Shown here: piece after piece, positions 1 through 8,832 of the stretch | Layout of the letters: each line of letters starts with the position of its first letter | How positions within the stretch are numbered: the stretch's first letter is position 1 | Made by a program: the position numbers and the translations under genes | NCBI GenBank assembly: GCA_022729735.1 | Contig: DZAY01000007.1 | Coordinates: 1 to 60,504 of the forward strand | Direction of reading: 5' to 3' | Length of the DNA: 60,504 bases | DNA from: Helicobacter cetorum | GTDB taxonomy: Bacteria > Campylobacterota > Campylobacteria > Campylobacterales > DZAY01 | Notes under the pieces: generated by a model | What the model was told of the DNA's origin: nothing | The model's input: the letters and a program-made list of their open reading frames with translations, nothing else | Database searches by the model: none

Positions 1-52
1 CCCCGACCTGCTGATTACAAATCAGCTGCTCTACCAACTGAGCTACACCAGC
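1..52 (-). tRNA. tRNA-Thr (TGT), 3' part outside window
   Basis: On the minus strand the sequence reads as a tRNA from its 5' acceptor strand GCTGGTG through the D arm (GCTC...GAGC), the anticodon arm GCTGA/TCAGC with loop TTTGTAA, and into the variable region. The anticodon is TGT, which reads Thr ACA codons. The T arm and 3' acceptor strand lie before base 1, so the gene is cut by the window edge, not truncated in nature. Confidence 0.93.
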
Positions 53-66
53 AAACTTGAGACGGA

Positions 67-72
67 ATTATA
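67..72 (-). promoter_or_regulatory. -10 box of tRNA-Thr promoter
   Basis: A perfect TATAAT on the minus strand lies 14 bases before the tRNA-Thr 5' end. That puts the transcription start close to the mature end. Campylobacterota promoters are defined mainly by this box, and no separate -35 is obvious. Confidence 0.55.
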
Positions 73-113
73 TAACATAATATTTTATTTGTCAAGAGTT
101 TTTTTTAAATTTT

Positions 114-3008
114 TTACTCTTTAAACTCATATGACAGTTCTAAACCTCTTGAAGTTGTGATAAAACCATTAATTATAATTTTACAATTATGAACCATTTG
201 GTGATGTTTGTAACAGAGGGGAACTAAATTACTTTTGTGATTGATTGGTAAATGTTCTACCAAATTATTTATTGCTAACTCTTTTGGACTTATATGATGA
301 ACCTCTTTTGCTTCTTCTCCACAAATTGCACATCTACTGATTAAAAGTTTTCTATTATAATTTGATTTTTTAGGATTTTGAAGTAATTTTGTTAATTCAT
401 CTTCTTCCATCATAATTTCATCTCTAATTTCATAAGCTAAATTTAAAAATCTACTATCTAAATTCAAAGATTTAGCAACTTCTAAGCCATATACAGCAGA
501 CCCAGAACCTAGTTGAAGTTTTCTATCATAAATTAATTTATCATCAACTCTATCATATATAACTTTTAAATGGAAGTGTAAAACCTCTTTTAGTGATAAA
601 ATTCTACCCATTTTTGAAAGTTGATGAAGATGAGTTGCAAAAATAAAAAGTGTATTTTTTCGATTTAGTTCAATAATTGTAGAAGCAACAATAGCTTGTG
701 CAGAAGTTGTTTCAGTGCCATGACTTATTTCATCACCTAAAACAAGACTTTTAGAACATACTCTATTTAAAATATCTCTAAGCTCTATCATCTCAACAGC
801 AAATGAAGACAAACCTTTAAAAATATTGTCATCTCCACTAATTCGAGTAAATAGAGAGTTAAAAAGTGAAAATCTAAATGAGTTTGCAGGCACAAAGAAA
901 CCAGCTTGAGCCATAATAATTGCAAGTCCAACTGATTTCATAAGTGAGCTTTTGCCACTTGCATTTGTGCCATATATTAACATTCCATTTATAAGTTCTC
1001 TATCTTTTAAAAACTCAAAATTTTTCTTTGCAAACTTTTTATTTCCAAGAAATATATCATTTGGAATATATTTTGAATGTTGATTTATCTTTTCAATTAA
1101 AGGGTGTCTTAAATTACTTATTTCTAAAAATGGTTCATCTGAATTTATAATTTCTGGTTTTACATATCCATTAATGTGCGAAACTTTTGCAATAGTTTTT
1201 AATAAGTCAACAAGCGATACAAACTCTACTAAATTTGACATACTATCTCTATATTTTTGATAAAAATAGTCCAAATATTTCAGATATTCTTCCCTTAAAA
1301 TAGTTGATAATTTCAATTTATGGCTAATAATTTTATTTGATAACTCATCAATTTTAGAATTTCTAAGTTTTACACTGTTTATTAATTTTGTAATTTTAAA
1401 ACTATTTAAAGTTTCACTCTTTATTAGTTTAAATTTTGCTAAACTCATACTAATATGAAAACCATCTCGCTCATTAAACTCAACTTTTGCATAAAAAGTT
1501 CCACTTTCTATCTCATTTGATAAAGAGTTTGCTATTAATTCGAGCTCACTCAACTCTTTTTTTATTAAAAAATCAACTTTATCAACTGATTCATTAATTC
1601 CCAAATTTAAAAAAGACTCTTCTAATTTATTTAAATTATATTTCGCCATTTTTTCTATATTAAAAATAGATGAATAATCATCTTTAAATAGATAAAAATC
1701 TTCCCAATTATAGTTTTGAAAGAGCTGGTTTAGCGATTTCAGTTTTAACTCTTTAAATAGCGAAATTAGGTTTATTATTGAATTATAAGAGTTGTGCAGA
1801 TAAGCAAATTCAGATGGTTGCAAACTCAAAAGTGATATTTTTCGATGTAGTCGTTCAATGTCTGTAATCTCACTTAAATATCGTTCAACATCTTTATAAA
1901 TTGGAATAAAAGCTTCTACTAACTCATATCTTTCATTTAAAATTTTACTATCAACTATTGGATTTATAAGCCTATCTTTTAAAAGTCTTTTTCCCATAGG
2001 AGTTGAAGTTTTACACAAAAGTGCATAAAGACTATTAATAGAACTTTCAGCTTCACTTATCTTATTTGGAATTACATTTAATTGTGTTAAAACTGAAGAG
2101 CCAAGATATAAATAAAAACTATCACTTTTTTGTGTTGGAATTTCAATATTTTTAATTATATTTCTATCATGTTCGCTTACAAATTTGAGCATCAAAATAT
2201 AACTCAAAAGTGCAATAGGTCTTCGCTCAAAATTTAAAATTTCAACAGGTGTTAAAAGCGAGTCAAATTTAAATAGAGATTTTAGTAGCTCATTTTGATA
2301 ATCTATACTCATATAAATGGAATCTATATTATCATTAAATATGTGATAGGCAAGTGAATTTATCTCAAAATAGTTAATAATATCTTCATTATTCAAATCT
2401 TTTACATCTAAAGTATTGATTAAAATCTCTTTTGGTTGAACTGTTCTAATTAACTTTAATACAGCATCAAGACTAAAATGTTTATCATCAAGAGTTCCAT
2501 AAATCTCAAATGTTGAATTTTCTCCTGTGCTTAAATCTATATAAGAGCAACCAACACTAAAAACTCTATTTCGTTCTTGACAAATTACAAGACTCATAAG
2601 ATAACTATTCTCTTCCGAATAGGTTTCGATTTGTGTTCCAGGGCTTAAAATTTTTGTAACTTTTCTTTTAACTTTTGGAGGTGGTGAAGTTTGTTCTAAG
2701 ATTACTATTGTGTATCTATTTAATTTTAACAAAATATCTAAATATCTTCCAAATGAGACTGTTGGAACTCCACAAAGTAGTGGATTTTTTCTTGAATTTT
2801 CTAATACACTTTTATCTTTTCTTGTTAATTGAATATTTAAAACTGAAGCAATCTCTTCTGCTTTTCCAATCTTTTCAAATTCATTATTTACACTATAAAC
2901 TTCAAAAAATGAGCCAACTTCCATAAGGACAACTGACTCACTTCCATATCGCTTTTCATACTCTAATTGATACTCAAAATACTCATCTATAAGACTCTTT
3001 TCTTTCAT
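114..3008 (-). CDS. mutS7: MutS7-type mismatch repair ATPase with C-terminal HNH nuclease
   Basis: This is a 964-residue MutS family protein. The N-terminal mismatch-recognition domain keeps the F-x-E signature (GSFFEVY, F34 and E36). The C-terminal ABC ATPase has Walker A GTNASGKSS near residue 680, Walker B LVLGDEIS and the switch motif ATHLHQL. From about residue 893 follows an HNH nuclease module: CAIC, HHISPKE, then NLVPLCYKHHQMVH. This architecture matches the MutS7 subfamily known from octocoral mitochondria, some giant viruses and Epsilonproteobacteria. The inferred role is mismatch or lesion recognition combined with strand cleavage in one protein; no MutL or MutH gene lies in the window. 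The ATG overlaps the stop of the upstream barrel gene (TAATG), so it is the last gene of the secG-frr-pyrE run. Confidence 0.9.
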   Translation of the reverse strand: MKEKSLIDEYFEYQLEYEKRYGSESVVLMEVGSFFEVYSVNNEFEKIGKAEEIASVLNIQLTRKDKSVLENSRKNPLLCGVPTVSFGRYLDILLKLNRYTIVILEQTSPPPKVKRKVTKILSPGTQIETYSEENSYLMSLVICQERNRVFSVGCSYIDLSTGENSTFEIYGTLDDKHFSLDAVLKLIRTVQPKEILINTLDVKDLNNEDIINYFEINSLAYHIFNDNIDSIYMSIDYQNELLKSLFKFDSLLTPVEILNFERRPIALLSYILMLKFVSEHDRNIIKNIEIPTQKSDSFYLYLGSSVLTQLNVIPNKISEAESSINSLYALLCKTSTPMGKRLLKDRLINPIVDSKILNERYELVEAFIPIYKDVERYLSEITDIERLHRKISLLSLQPSEFAYLHNSYNSIINLISLFKELKLKSLNQLFQNYNWEDFYLFKDDYSSIFNIEKMAKYNLNKLEESFLNLGINESVDKVDFLIKKELSELELIANSLSNEIESGTFYAKVEFNERDGFHISMSLAKFKLIKSETLNSFKITKLINSVKLRNSKIDELSNKIISHKLKLSTILREEYLKYLDYFYQKYRDSMSNLVEFVSLVDLLKTIAKVSHINGYVKPEIINSDEPFLEISNLRHPLIEKINQHSKYIPNDIFLGNKKFAKKNFEFLKDRELINGMLIYGTNASGKSSLMKSVGLAIIMAQAGFFVPANSFRFSLFNSLFTRISGDDNIFKGLSSFAVEMIELRDILNRVCSKSLVLGDEISHGTETTSAQAIVASTIIELNRKNTLFIFATHLHQLSKMGRILSLKEVLHFHLKVIYDRVDDKLIYDRKLQLGSGSAVYGLEVAKSLNLDSRFLNLAYEIRDEIMMEEDELTKLLQNPKKSNYNRKLLISRCAICGEEAKEVHHISPKELAINNLVEHLPINHKSNLVPLCYKHHQMVHNCKIIINGFITTSRGLELSYEFKE

Positions 3009-3739
3009 TAGAATATAAAATTAACTCCAGCAAATAGCCCTTTTATTTCAACATCTGAACTAATATCTTCTAAATCATCAAGTTTAAGGGTTTGGCTTCT
3101 ATATCCAACTTCAACTCCAAGTCCAAATGCAAAATCATAAGATAGTTTTGCAGTTATATCACTAAAATCGCTACTATCATAAGAGATATAATTAATATCT
3201 AAAATAGCTCTCATATCAAAAAACTCTAACTCTCCACCAATATATGCCATTGGAACAACAACTGAAAAATCATCTATATTAACATTTCCATTTTGACTTG
3301 TTTCAATAGTTCCATCAAGCGATTTTGCATTTAATCCAAATTTAAATCTTGCTAAATCTACAAAAGGTATTTTTATCATATAATAAAGTGTTGCATCTAA
3401 TTGGTCAAAATCTACACTATTTGTTGCATTTCCAACATAAAAATTTTGACTATTTTGTAAAACTTTACTACTTGCAACTACATCTTGTTGAGGTGTATAT
3501 CTTAATTTAACATTTGGAATAAGTGGAACAAAATGTTCAACAAAAGCTTCAATTTGATATGTATCTTCACCATCATTGTCAGTAAAGTTTGTGTGAGTGT
3601 TTAAATCACCTTTGTAATCCAAATATCCACTAAACTCTGGTGCATAATATGAAGCACTCGCTCCAACTCTTAAAAAATCAGCTTGTAAGCAACTACACAA
3701 AACTCCAGCACAAAGCGAACTAATTAGTAACTTTTTCAT
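3008..3739 (-). CDS. outer-membrane beta-barrel protein (TIGR04219-like)
   Basis: This 243-residue protein has an N-terminal signal peptide (MKKLLISSLCAGVLCSCLQA, cleavage probably before DFLRVG). A series of amphipathic strands with alternating hydrophobic and polar residues follows, and the last residues are VNFIF, the aromatic C-terminus used by the BAM machinery. It resembles the TIGR04219 outer-membrane beta-barrel family of Campylobacterota; the substrate is unknown. The start has a strong ribosome site (AAGGAG) inside the end of the upstream MFS gene, which it overlaps by 20 bases. The SCLQA segment could be mistaken for a lipobox, but the barrel features argue for signal peptidase I cleavage. 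Confidence 0.75.
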   Translation of the reverse strand: MKKLLISSLCAGVLCSCLQADFLRVGASASYYAPEFSGYLDYKGDLNTHTNFTDNDGEDTYQIEAFVEHFVPLIPNVKLRYTPQQDVVASSKVLQNSQNFYVGNATNSVDFDQLDATLYYMIKIPFVDLARFKFGLNAKSLDGTIETSQNGNVNIDDFSVVVPMAYIGGELEFFDMRAILDINYISYDSSDFSDITAKLSYDFAFGLGVEVGYRSQTLKLDDLEDISSDVEIKGLFAGVNFIF

Positions 3740-4829
3740 AAAACTCCTTTTTGGGTTTGATATAAAGAATAGCTAAAGCAAGAGCTGTAATTATACCCAT
3801 AATTAGATATATATACTCTCCATAAACATACCCTGCAAAAATAGCTCCAATAAAACCTCCAAGTCCATAAGACAAACCATAAAAGAACTGTTGAGCTATC
3901 TTTTTTTGGCTATATAAATTATATAAATATGCTATTGTTGCTGTGTGATATAGTGCAAAACCAAAAGCATGAAGTGATTGAGATATAAATGAAGCCATCA
4001 GCGAACCTGCAAAAAAGTATAATACAAACCATCTTATAATTGTTAAAAATATTGTAAATTTGATAATGTTTAAGAGATTAAACTTTAAAAGTGGTGCTTG
4101 AAAATAGAGCATGATAATTTCACATAAAACACCAAAAGACCATAAATAACTAGTTGTTTGAAGTGTTAATCCATGTTCGGTTTCATAAATTGTAAAAAAG
4201 TTATAAAAACCTCCAAATGCAACTTGTAATAAAAATATACTTACCCAAAATTGCCACTCTTTTGAAAGAGAAAAAGAGATATTATTAATATCTTCATTGT
4301 TATCTTCTTTATCATAAATTGATAATTTATATGCAAAATATGCAGTAATTATTGCCGAAATTGCATAAAAGTGAATTGCTACATAAAATGAAGTTAGCAG
4401 TTCTGCTAAAATTAAAGCCACAAGCATAAAACCAATTGAGCCAAACAATCTTATTTTTCCATACCTCTCTTTTTGTAAAACATTTATTGCAATTGTTTCA
4501 ATATATGGCAAAATAACTGTAATTGCGACTCCACAAAAGATATTATTTATTAAAAATAAATAAAAATTTTCAATTGTAAAATAGAAAAAAAGTGATGAAA
4601 TTGATAATAAAATTGCAGATATTATTAAAAGTTTGCGAGTTAAAGCCAATTGCTTTAAAAATAAAAAAGGCATAATAAATCTAATTAAGGGAATAGTTGC
4701 AAATATTACTCCTATTTCAAAAGTTGAATATGATAAATCATGTAAAACTTTTGGAATAAAAATCAGATATGCTCCAACCATAGAGAAGAAAAAAAAGTAA
4801 AATAGAGCTATTTTAATTGGTTGAGTCAT
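3720..4829 (-). CDS. MFS transporter
   Basis: This 369-residue protein has about 11-12 hydrophobic membrane segments and a loop rich in Asp and Asn near residues 173-183 between the two six-helix halves. The general look, including the paired YETEHG segment at the start of the second half, recalls the LacY/nucleoside-symporter-like MFS branch (MFS_1-like, such as phenylpropionate permease homologues). The substrate cannot be told. The ATG lies inside the end of the RDD gene (17-base overlap), and the stop overlaps the start of the barrel gene, which suggests translational coupling. Confidence 0.75.
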   Translation of the reverse strand: MTQPIKIALFYFFFFSMVGAYLIFIPKVLHDLSYSTFEIGVIFATIPLIRFIMPFLFLKQLALTRKLLIISAILLSISSLFFYFTIENFYLFLINNIFCGVAITVILPYIETIAINVLQKERYGKIRLFGSIGFMLVALILAELLTSFYVAIHFYAISAIITAYFAYKLSIYDKEDNNEDINNISFSLSKEWQFWVSIFLLQVAFGGFYNFFTIYETEHGLTLQTTSYLWSFGVLCEIIMLYFQAPLLKFNLLNIIKFTIFLTIIRWFVLYFFAGSLMASFISQSLHAFGFALYHTATIAYLYNLYSQKKIAQQFFYGLSYGLGGFIGAIFAGYVYGEYIYLIMGIITALALAILYIKPKKEFYEKVTN

Positions 4830-5214
4830 AAATAACTATGCTATTTGTGATTAAATCATGAAAAGTTTTTTTATCTTTTCTATAAAATATTAAGACAATT
4901 CCAACTATCGTTGTAGCAGAAAATAGAAACATAATAAATCTAAAAAATGCTCTAAAAAATGTTAAATTTTTTCCATCTTTAGCATTTACAATTTTAATTG
5001 AGTATGCCTTTTTTCCAGGGGTTTGCCCACTTTTTGCAATAAATATAGAGCTAATAACTCCATACAAAACAACTGCTATAAGTGGTGCTATTTGACTACT
5101 TTGAAACTCTTCTTTTCCACCCACTACAAAATATGTAATAATATACAAAAGTGGCATATAAAGCATAAATGTATCAACTATCAATGCTTTTAAGCGAGTT
5201 ACAAAATTTACCAA
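4813..5214 (-). CDS. RDD family inner-membrane protein
   Basis: This is a 133-residue protein with three hydrophobic segments. The family signature is an Arg near the N-terminus (FVTRLKALIVDTFML) and the two Asp residues of the DTF and DLITN motifs. A GKKAYSIKIVNAKDG stretch, typical of RDD proteins, follows the second segment. The function is unknown for most of the family; some members act in Na+/H+ exchange. The start is a TTG directly after the pyrE stop, with a GAGG ribosome site in the last pyrE codons. Confidence 0.75.
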   Translation of the reverse strand: MVNFVTRLKALIVDTFMLYMPLLYIITYFVVGGKEEFQSSQIAPLIAVVLYGVISSIFIAKSGQTPGKKAYSIKIVNAKDGKNLTFFRAFFRFIMFLFSATTIVGIVLIFYRKDKKTFHDLITNSIVIYDSTN

Positions 5215-5820
5215 TTAGTTACCTCTACTCCCAGGTTTAACAGCTTTTGAAGTTGCACATAATGGACAATTTTCTGCTTCATAAATTTCAAAATCAAAAT
5301 CCTCTAATGCAAATAGTGGAATGTTTTTTGGTATTTTGCACTCTGCTTTTGGTTCTAAATTTGAGCCAACACGACTACAAACTCCACGATTAGCTAAAGC
5401 AGAAATGCCAACCACAACTCCACCCAAACTTTCAACTACCTTTTTAACTTCCATAGCAGAACCAGCAGTTGTTATAATATCTTCACAAATTAAAACTCGC
5501 TCACCATCTTTTATACTAAAACCTCGTCTAATATTCATTTCTCCATTTACTCGTTCAGCAAATATAAATCGCGTATCTAAAGCTCTAGCTAACTCATATC
5601 CAGCTAAAATTCCACCAAGTGCAGGAGAACAGATTAAATCTACTTCCAAACCATAATTTATAATTAGCTTTGCTAACTCTTTTGCTAAACTTTCAGCCAC
5701 TTTGGGATTTTCTAAAACTTTTGCAGATTGTAAATAAAATTGTGAATGTTTGCCACTGCTTAAGAGAAAATGTCCCTCAAGCATCGCATTAGCATCTTTA
5801 TATATTTTTGTAATATCCAT
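5215..5820 (-). CDS. pyrE: orotate phosphoribosyltransferase
   Basis: This 201-residue enzyme converts orotate and PRPP to orotidine 5'-monophosphate in pyrimidine synthesis. The PRPP-binding motif is [14 protein letters not shown] (acidic pair ED, then TTAGSA). The flexible catalytic loop is the [17 protein letters not shown] segment, and the N-terminus carries [16 protein letters not shown], typical of PyrE. The ATG lies two bases after the frr stop. A C-terminal CPLC pair is also present, as in some epsilon homologues. Location in a frr-pyrE-RDD run is common in Campylobacterota. Confidence 0.95.
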   Translation of the reverse strand: MDITKIYKDANAMLEGHFLLSSGKHSQFYLQSAKVLENPKVAESLAKELAKLIINYGLEVDLICSPALGGILAGYELARALDTRFIFAERVNGEMNIRRGFSIKDGERVLICEDIITTAGSAMEVKKVVESLGGVVVGISALANRGVCSRVGSNLEPKAECKIPKNIPLFALEDFDFEIYEAENCPLCATSKAVKPGSRGN

Positions 5821-5822
5821 AA

Positions 5823-6383
5823 TTAAACCTTTAAAATATCTTCTTCTTTTGCCTTTAGCAAATCATCACTCTTTTTTATCATATCATCTGTGATTTTTTG
5901 GACACTGTCTTGCCCTTTTTTAGCTTCATCTTCACTAACTAATTTATCTTTTTCAAGTTTTTTAATTTTATCATTTGCTTCTCGTCTAACATTTCTAATT
6001 GCAACTTTTGCTTTTTCACAAATTCCTTTAGCACTTTTTGCAATCTCTTTTCGCTGGTCGCTTGTCATTGGTGGAAAAAATAGTTTTATGCAGTTTCCAT
6101 CATTATTTGGATTAACTCCAATATTTGCTTCTTGAATAGCTTTTTCAATATCTCTTAGTAGATTTTTTTCCCAAGGAGTGATTAAAATTGTAGAAGCATC
6201 ACTTGTAACTACACTCCCGACTTGTGAAAGTGGAGTTGGTGTGCCATAATAATCAATTCTTATGGTATCTACTATGGCAGTTGAAACTCTACCTGTTCTA
6301 AGTGTTGAAAACTCTTTTTTCATAGCATCTAAACACTTTTCCATTCTATCTTTTGTAAAATCAAAAACTTCTGACATAGCCAT
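5823..6383 (-). CDS. frr: ribosome recycling factor
   Basis: This 186-residue protein releases ribosomes from mRNA after termination, together with EF-G. The family signature is clear: [34 protein letters not shown] spans residues 24-57 and [14 protein letters not shown] lies near residue 133; the length is normal (about 185). The first ATG is preceded by AAAGGAG at good distance. A second in-frame ATG two codons later is possible. It lies 12 bases downstream of secG. Confidence 0.97.
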   Translation of the reverse strand: MAMSEVFDFTKDRMEKCLDAMKKEFSTLRTGRVSTAIVDTIRIDYYGTPTPLSQVGSVVTSDASTILITPWEKNLLRDIEKAIQEANIGVNPNNDGNCIKLFFPPMTSDQRKEIAKSAKGICEKAKVAIRNVRREANDKIKKLEKDKLVSEDEAKKGQDSVQKITDDMIKKSDDLLKAKEEDILKV

Positions 6384-6395
6384 TAAAATCTCCTT

Positions 6396-6692
6396 TTATT
6401 TTTTTTCATTCTCAATTGGATTTAGAGGAACTAAATTTTTTTCATCTAACATAATAGAGCTTTTTGCTTCATTGTTAAAAACATAAACTAAACTAACTGT
6501 ATTTACAACAAAAATAAATCCAACTATAAAAGTTGCTCTTGTTAAAAAATTTGCAGGTCCTTTTGCACCAAACATAGACTCATTACTTCCACTATAAGCT
6601 CCAAGTCCAATGCTCGAACTCTTTTGTAGTAATACAACAATTGTAATAATAATTGCTAAAATAAATTGTGTAACTAGCAAAAATGTTGTCAT
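6396..6692 (-). CDS. secG: SecG protein-export subunit
   Basis: This 98-residue protein has two membrane helices (residues 3-20 and about 52-72). Between them is the conserved SecG loop VVLLQKSSSIGLGAYSG...FGAKGPANFLTRAT. It is the small, stimulatory subunit of the SecYEG translocon. It opens the minus-strand run secG-frr-pyrE and has an AAGGA ribosome site. Homologues in this phylum also carry a short charged tail as seen here. Confidence 0.92.
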   Translation of the reverse strand: MTTFLLVTQFILAIIITIVVLLQKSSSIGLGAYSGSNESMFGAKGPANFLTRATFIVGFIFVVNTVSLVYVFNNEAKSSIMLDEKNLVPLNPIENEKK

Positions 6693-6762
6693 AATATATT
6701 CCTTTTCTGAAAAATGGTAAAATTTTACCTAAAATTCATTGATAAAAAGTTAAAGTCCAAAA

Positions 6763-7455
6763 ATGAGCAACAATATTGTAAAAGAGTTTTCAAGACATTC
6801 TCATAACTATTCCAAATTAAATATAGTTCAAAAACTATTAGCAAAAGAGGTTTCAAAAAATATAGTTAATGAAAAAAAGATTTTAGATTTAGGTTGTGGA
6901 TGTGGAGAAATATTTGGTAATTTAAACAGTTATGAACTATTTGTCGCTATTGATATATCTTCTGTTATGTGTTTAAATCATCCAAAAACTGAAAATTGTT
7001 TTATATTTAATCTGAATTTTGAAGATAGTGATTTAGTTGATAAATTAAAAGAGTTCGCTCCATTTGATATTGTCGTATCTTCTTCTTCACTTCAATGGGC
7101 AAAAGATTTAGATAAAGCTCTATTTAATATTTCACAACTTTCAGAAAAGTTTGTTATTTCACTATTTACAAGCGAAACTTTTAAACGAGTTCAACAGTTA
7201 GGAAATGTGAAATCACCACTTCATGATAAAAATTGTATTTTAAAAGTTTTTAATAAACATTTTCAAAATATAAATTATAAACTCTTTAATCATCAACTAT
7301 TTTTTAATAATAGTAGAGAAATTTTTAAATATATAAAAGATAGTGGAGTTAGTGGAGGTGAAAAAAAACTCTCATTTAAAGCAACTAAAGAGCTAATTTT
7401 AAATTATGATTTAAACTATTTGGAGTTTGAAGCACTAATTATTAAAAACTTTTGA
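6763..7455 (+). CDS. bioC: BioC-like SAM methyltransferase
   Basis: This 230-residue class I methyltransferase has motif I ILDLGCGCGEIF near residues 41-52, an acidic motif after strand 2 (VAIDIS), and VVSSSSLQWAKD near residue 105, which matches the SS..LQW segment of BioC (malonyl-ACP O-methyltransferase, first step of pimeloyl synthesis for biotin). The N-terminus FSRHSHNYSKLNIVQK is also BioC-like (F.kaa..Yd..a.iQ). No other biotin genes are in the window, so another methyltransferase role cannot be excluded. It converges with mqnA and overlaps it by 21 bases. Confidence 0.72.
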   Translation: MSNNIVKEFSRHSHNYSKLNIVQKLLAKEVSKNIVNEKKILDLGCGCGEIFGNLNSYELFVAIDISSVMCLNHPKTENCFIFNLNFEDSDLVDKLKEFAPFDIVVSSSSLQWAKDLDKALFNISQLSEKFVISLFTSETFKRVQQLGNVKSPLHDKNCILKVFNKHFQNINYKLFNHQLFFNNSREIFKYIKDSGVSGGEKKLSFKATKELILNYDLNYLEFEALIIKNF

Positions 7456-8088
7456 TAAAAAAAGTTTCAAACCTCTACTCTCTTTATGCTCTATTTTATA
7501 ACTAATTTTGCTTAAATAGTAGATTATATCTTTTGAATTTATACCAACTTTTTTTGAGTGCTGTTTTAAAATATATTGTGGAATTTTAATTTTTTGCTTT
7601 AAAAATGCTTTAGAAATTTTATCATATTTAGCTCTATTACAATTCAGACAAAATCTTGCAAACACAAATGGAAGTTTAAATTTATCATTCCAAATTTTTG
7701 CCAAATCCACACAATCGCTATTATCTAATAAATATCTCTTCAAGGCTTTATCACCAATTAAAACTTCTCCTTTAATATTTAAAATTTTTGCTAAAACATT
7801 TGATGTATTTGATTCAAAATCATCTTTTATTTCAGAATTTATTATTGCAATTACACTTAAAACATCTTTTTTTGCCACAATTCCCAAATTCAAACACTCT
7901 CTATTTTTGGATTTGATACTTGATATAAATGCTCCATCAACTCTTCTTTTTTCAAATTCTCTATTAATTTTACTTGGATATGACTTTTTATGTTCTATCA
8001 TCTTTTTTGTTTGAGAATTTGTAATATATTTTTTTAGAAAAGTATCAAATGGCAAAAGATTTGTATAATCTATCTTTCCAAATTTCAT
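7435..8088 (-). CDS. mqnA: chorismate dehydratase MqnA (futalosine pathway)
   Basis: This 217-residue protein has the MqnA N-terminus GKIDYTNLLPFDTF, a lysine-rich linker, and the serine patch GAFISSIKS that shapes the binding pocket. It belongs to the periplasmic-binding-like MqnA/MqnD fold. The family makes 3-enolpyruvylbenzoate from chorismate in the alternative menaquinone route used by Campylobacterota. It is shorter than many bacterial MqnA proteins (about 270) but normal for this phylum. Its 5' end is divergent from moaD, and its 3' end overlaps bioC. Confidence 0.8.
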   Translation of the reverse strand: MKFGKIDYTNLLPFDTFLKKYITNSQTKKMIEHKKSYPSKINREFEKRRVDGAFISSIKSKNRECLNLGIVAKKDVLSVIAIINSEIKDDFESNTSNVLAKILNIKGEVLIGDKALKRYLLDNSDCVDLAKIWNDKFKLPFVFARFCLNCNRAKYDKISKAFLKQKIKIPQYILKQHSKKVGINSKDIIYYLSKISYKIEHKESRGLKLFLSKVFNN

Positions 8089-8131
8089 AAAAAACCTTTT
8101 ATAAATTTATAGCTTTTTGATATGAGAAATA

Positions 8132-8155
8132 TTTTTGTTATAATCATAACAAAAA
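8132..8155 (+). promoter_or_regulatory. moaD promoter with inverted repeat over the -10 box
   Basis: TATAAT lies at 8139-8144, preceded by TTTTTGT. It falls within a perfect inverted repeat with 10-base arms TTTTTGTTAT and ATAACAAAAA separated by AATC. The repeat sits between the divergent mqnA and moaD starts. An operator for a dimeric regulator is a reasonable guess; its identity is unknown. Confidence 0.5.
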
Positions 8156-8167
8156 AGGATTTGTAAA

Positions 8168-8389
8168 GTGGTAAAGGTTGAATTTTTAGGACCTATAAAT
8201 TTAGAACCAATATATTTAAATGTAAAAAATATGAAAGAGTTGAAGTTTGAATTAAATAAAATAGAGAGTTTAAAAGAGTGGCTTTTAAGCTCTGCTGTTG
8301 CCATTAATGATGATATTATTGGCTCAATTGATATTGATTTAAAAGATGGTGATAAAATATCACTTTTACCACCTGTTTGTGGAGGTTAA
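8168..8389 (+). CDS. moaD: molybdopterin synthase sulfur-carrier subunit MoaD
   Basis: This 73-residue ubiquitin-fold protein ends in LPPVCGG. The C-terminal Gly-Gly is adenylated and thiocarboxylated so that MoaE can build the dithiolene of molybdopterin. The family features DGDKISLLPPVCGG and NDD are present. The start is GTG with AAGGA upstream. The codons for the final Gly-Gly (GGAGGT) also form the ribosome site of moaE, three bases after the stop. Confidence 0.88.
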   Translation: MVKVEFLGPINLEPIYLNVKNMKELKFELNKIESLKEWLLSSAVAINDDIIGSIDIDLKDGDKISLLPPVCGG

Positions 8390-8391
8390 AA

Positions 8392-8832
8392 TTGCTTGAG
8401 TTATATAGTGGTGGATTGATGGTTGAAGAAATTGTTAATAGATGGTATTTAAATATTAAAACATTAAATCATGGTGCTTTTGTAACATTTGTTGGAGTTG
8501 TAAGAGATGAAAATGGTATATCTGGACTTAGTTTTGATATTTATGAACCTATATTAAAGAGATGGTTTAATGAGTGGAGTGAAAAAGCAAAAAAAAGAGA
8601 AGCAAATATATTTATGGCTCACTCAATTGGAAATGTTTTGATTTCACAAAGCTCTTATATTTCTGCAATAAGCTCACCAAAAAGAAGGGCATCATTAGAA
8701 TTATTAGATGAGTTTGTAGAAGATTTTAAAGCAAATGCTCCAATTTGGAAATATGATTTAATAAATGGAGATAGAGTTTATGCAAAAGATAGAAGTCATA
8801 AACTGCAAAATAGTGGAATATTAGGAGTATAA
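8392..8832 (+). CDS. moaE: molybdopterin synthase catalytic subunit MoaE
   Basis: This 146-residue protein begins at a TTG seven bases after GGAGG (the last codons of moaD). That gives the typical MoaE start MLELYSGGLMVEEIVNRWY. The core has GAFVTFVGVVRDEN (G-x-x-x-x-F-x-G-x-V-R) and the segment FDIYEPILKRW. An upstream in-frame TTG inside moaD lacks a site of its own. MoaE and MoaD form a heterotetramer that converts cPMP to molybdopterin. The partner residues near the C-terminus (APIWKYDLINGDRVY) are present, with a Tyr-rich variation on the usual PIWK(R/K)E pattern. Confidence 0.88.
   Translation: MLELYSGGLMVEEIVNRWYLNIKTLNHGAFVTFVGVVRDENGISGLSFDIYEPILKRWFNEWSEKAKKREANIFMAHSIGNVLISQSSYISAISSPKRRASLELLDEFVEDFKANAPIWKYDLINGDRVYAKDRSHKLQNSGILGV

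Noticed and set aside
8132-8155. Fur or ModE operator at the moaD repeat
   Set aside because: The arms do not match the Fur pattern (GATAAT repeats) or the ModE pattern closely enough; only an unassigned operator is proposed.
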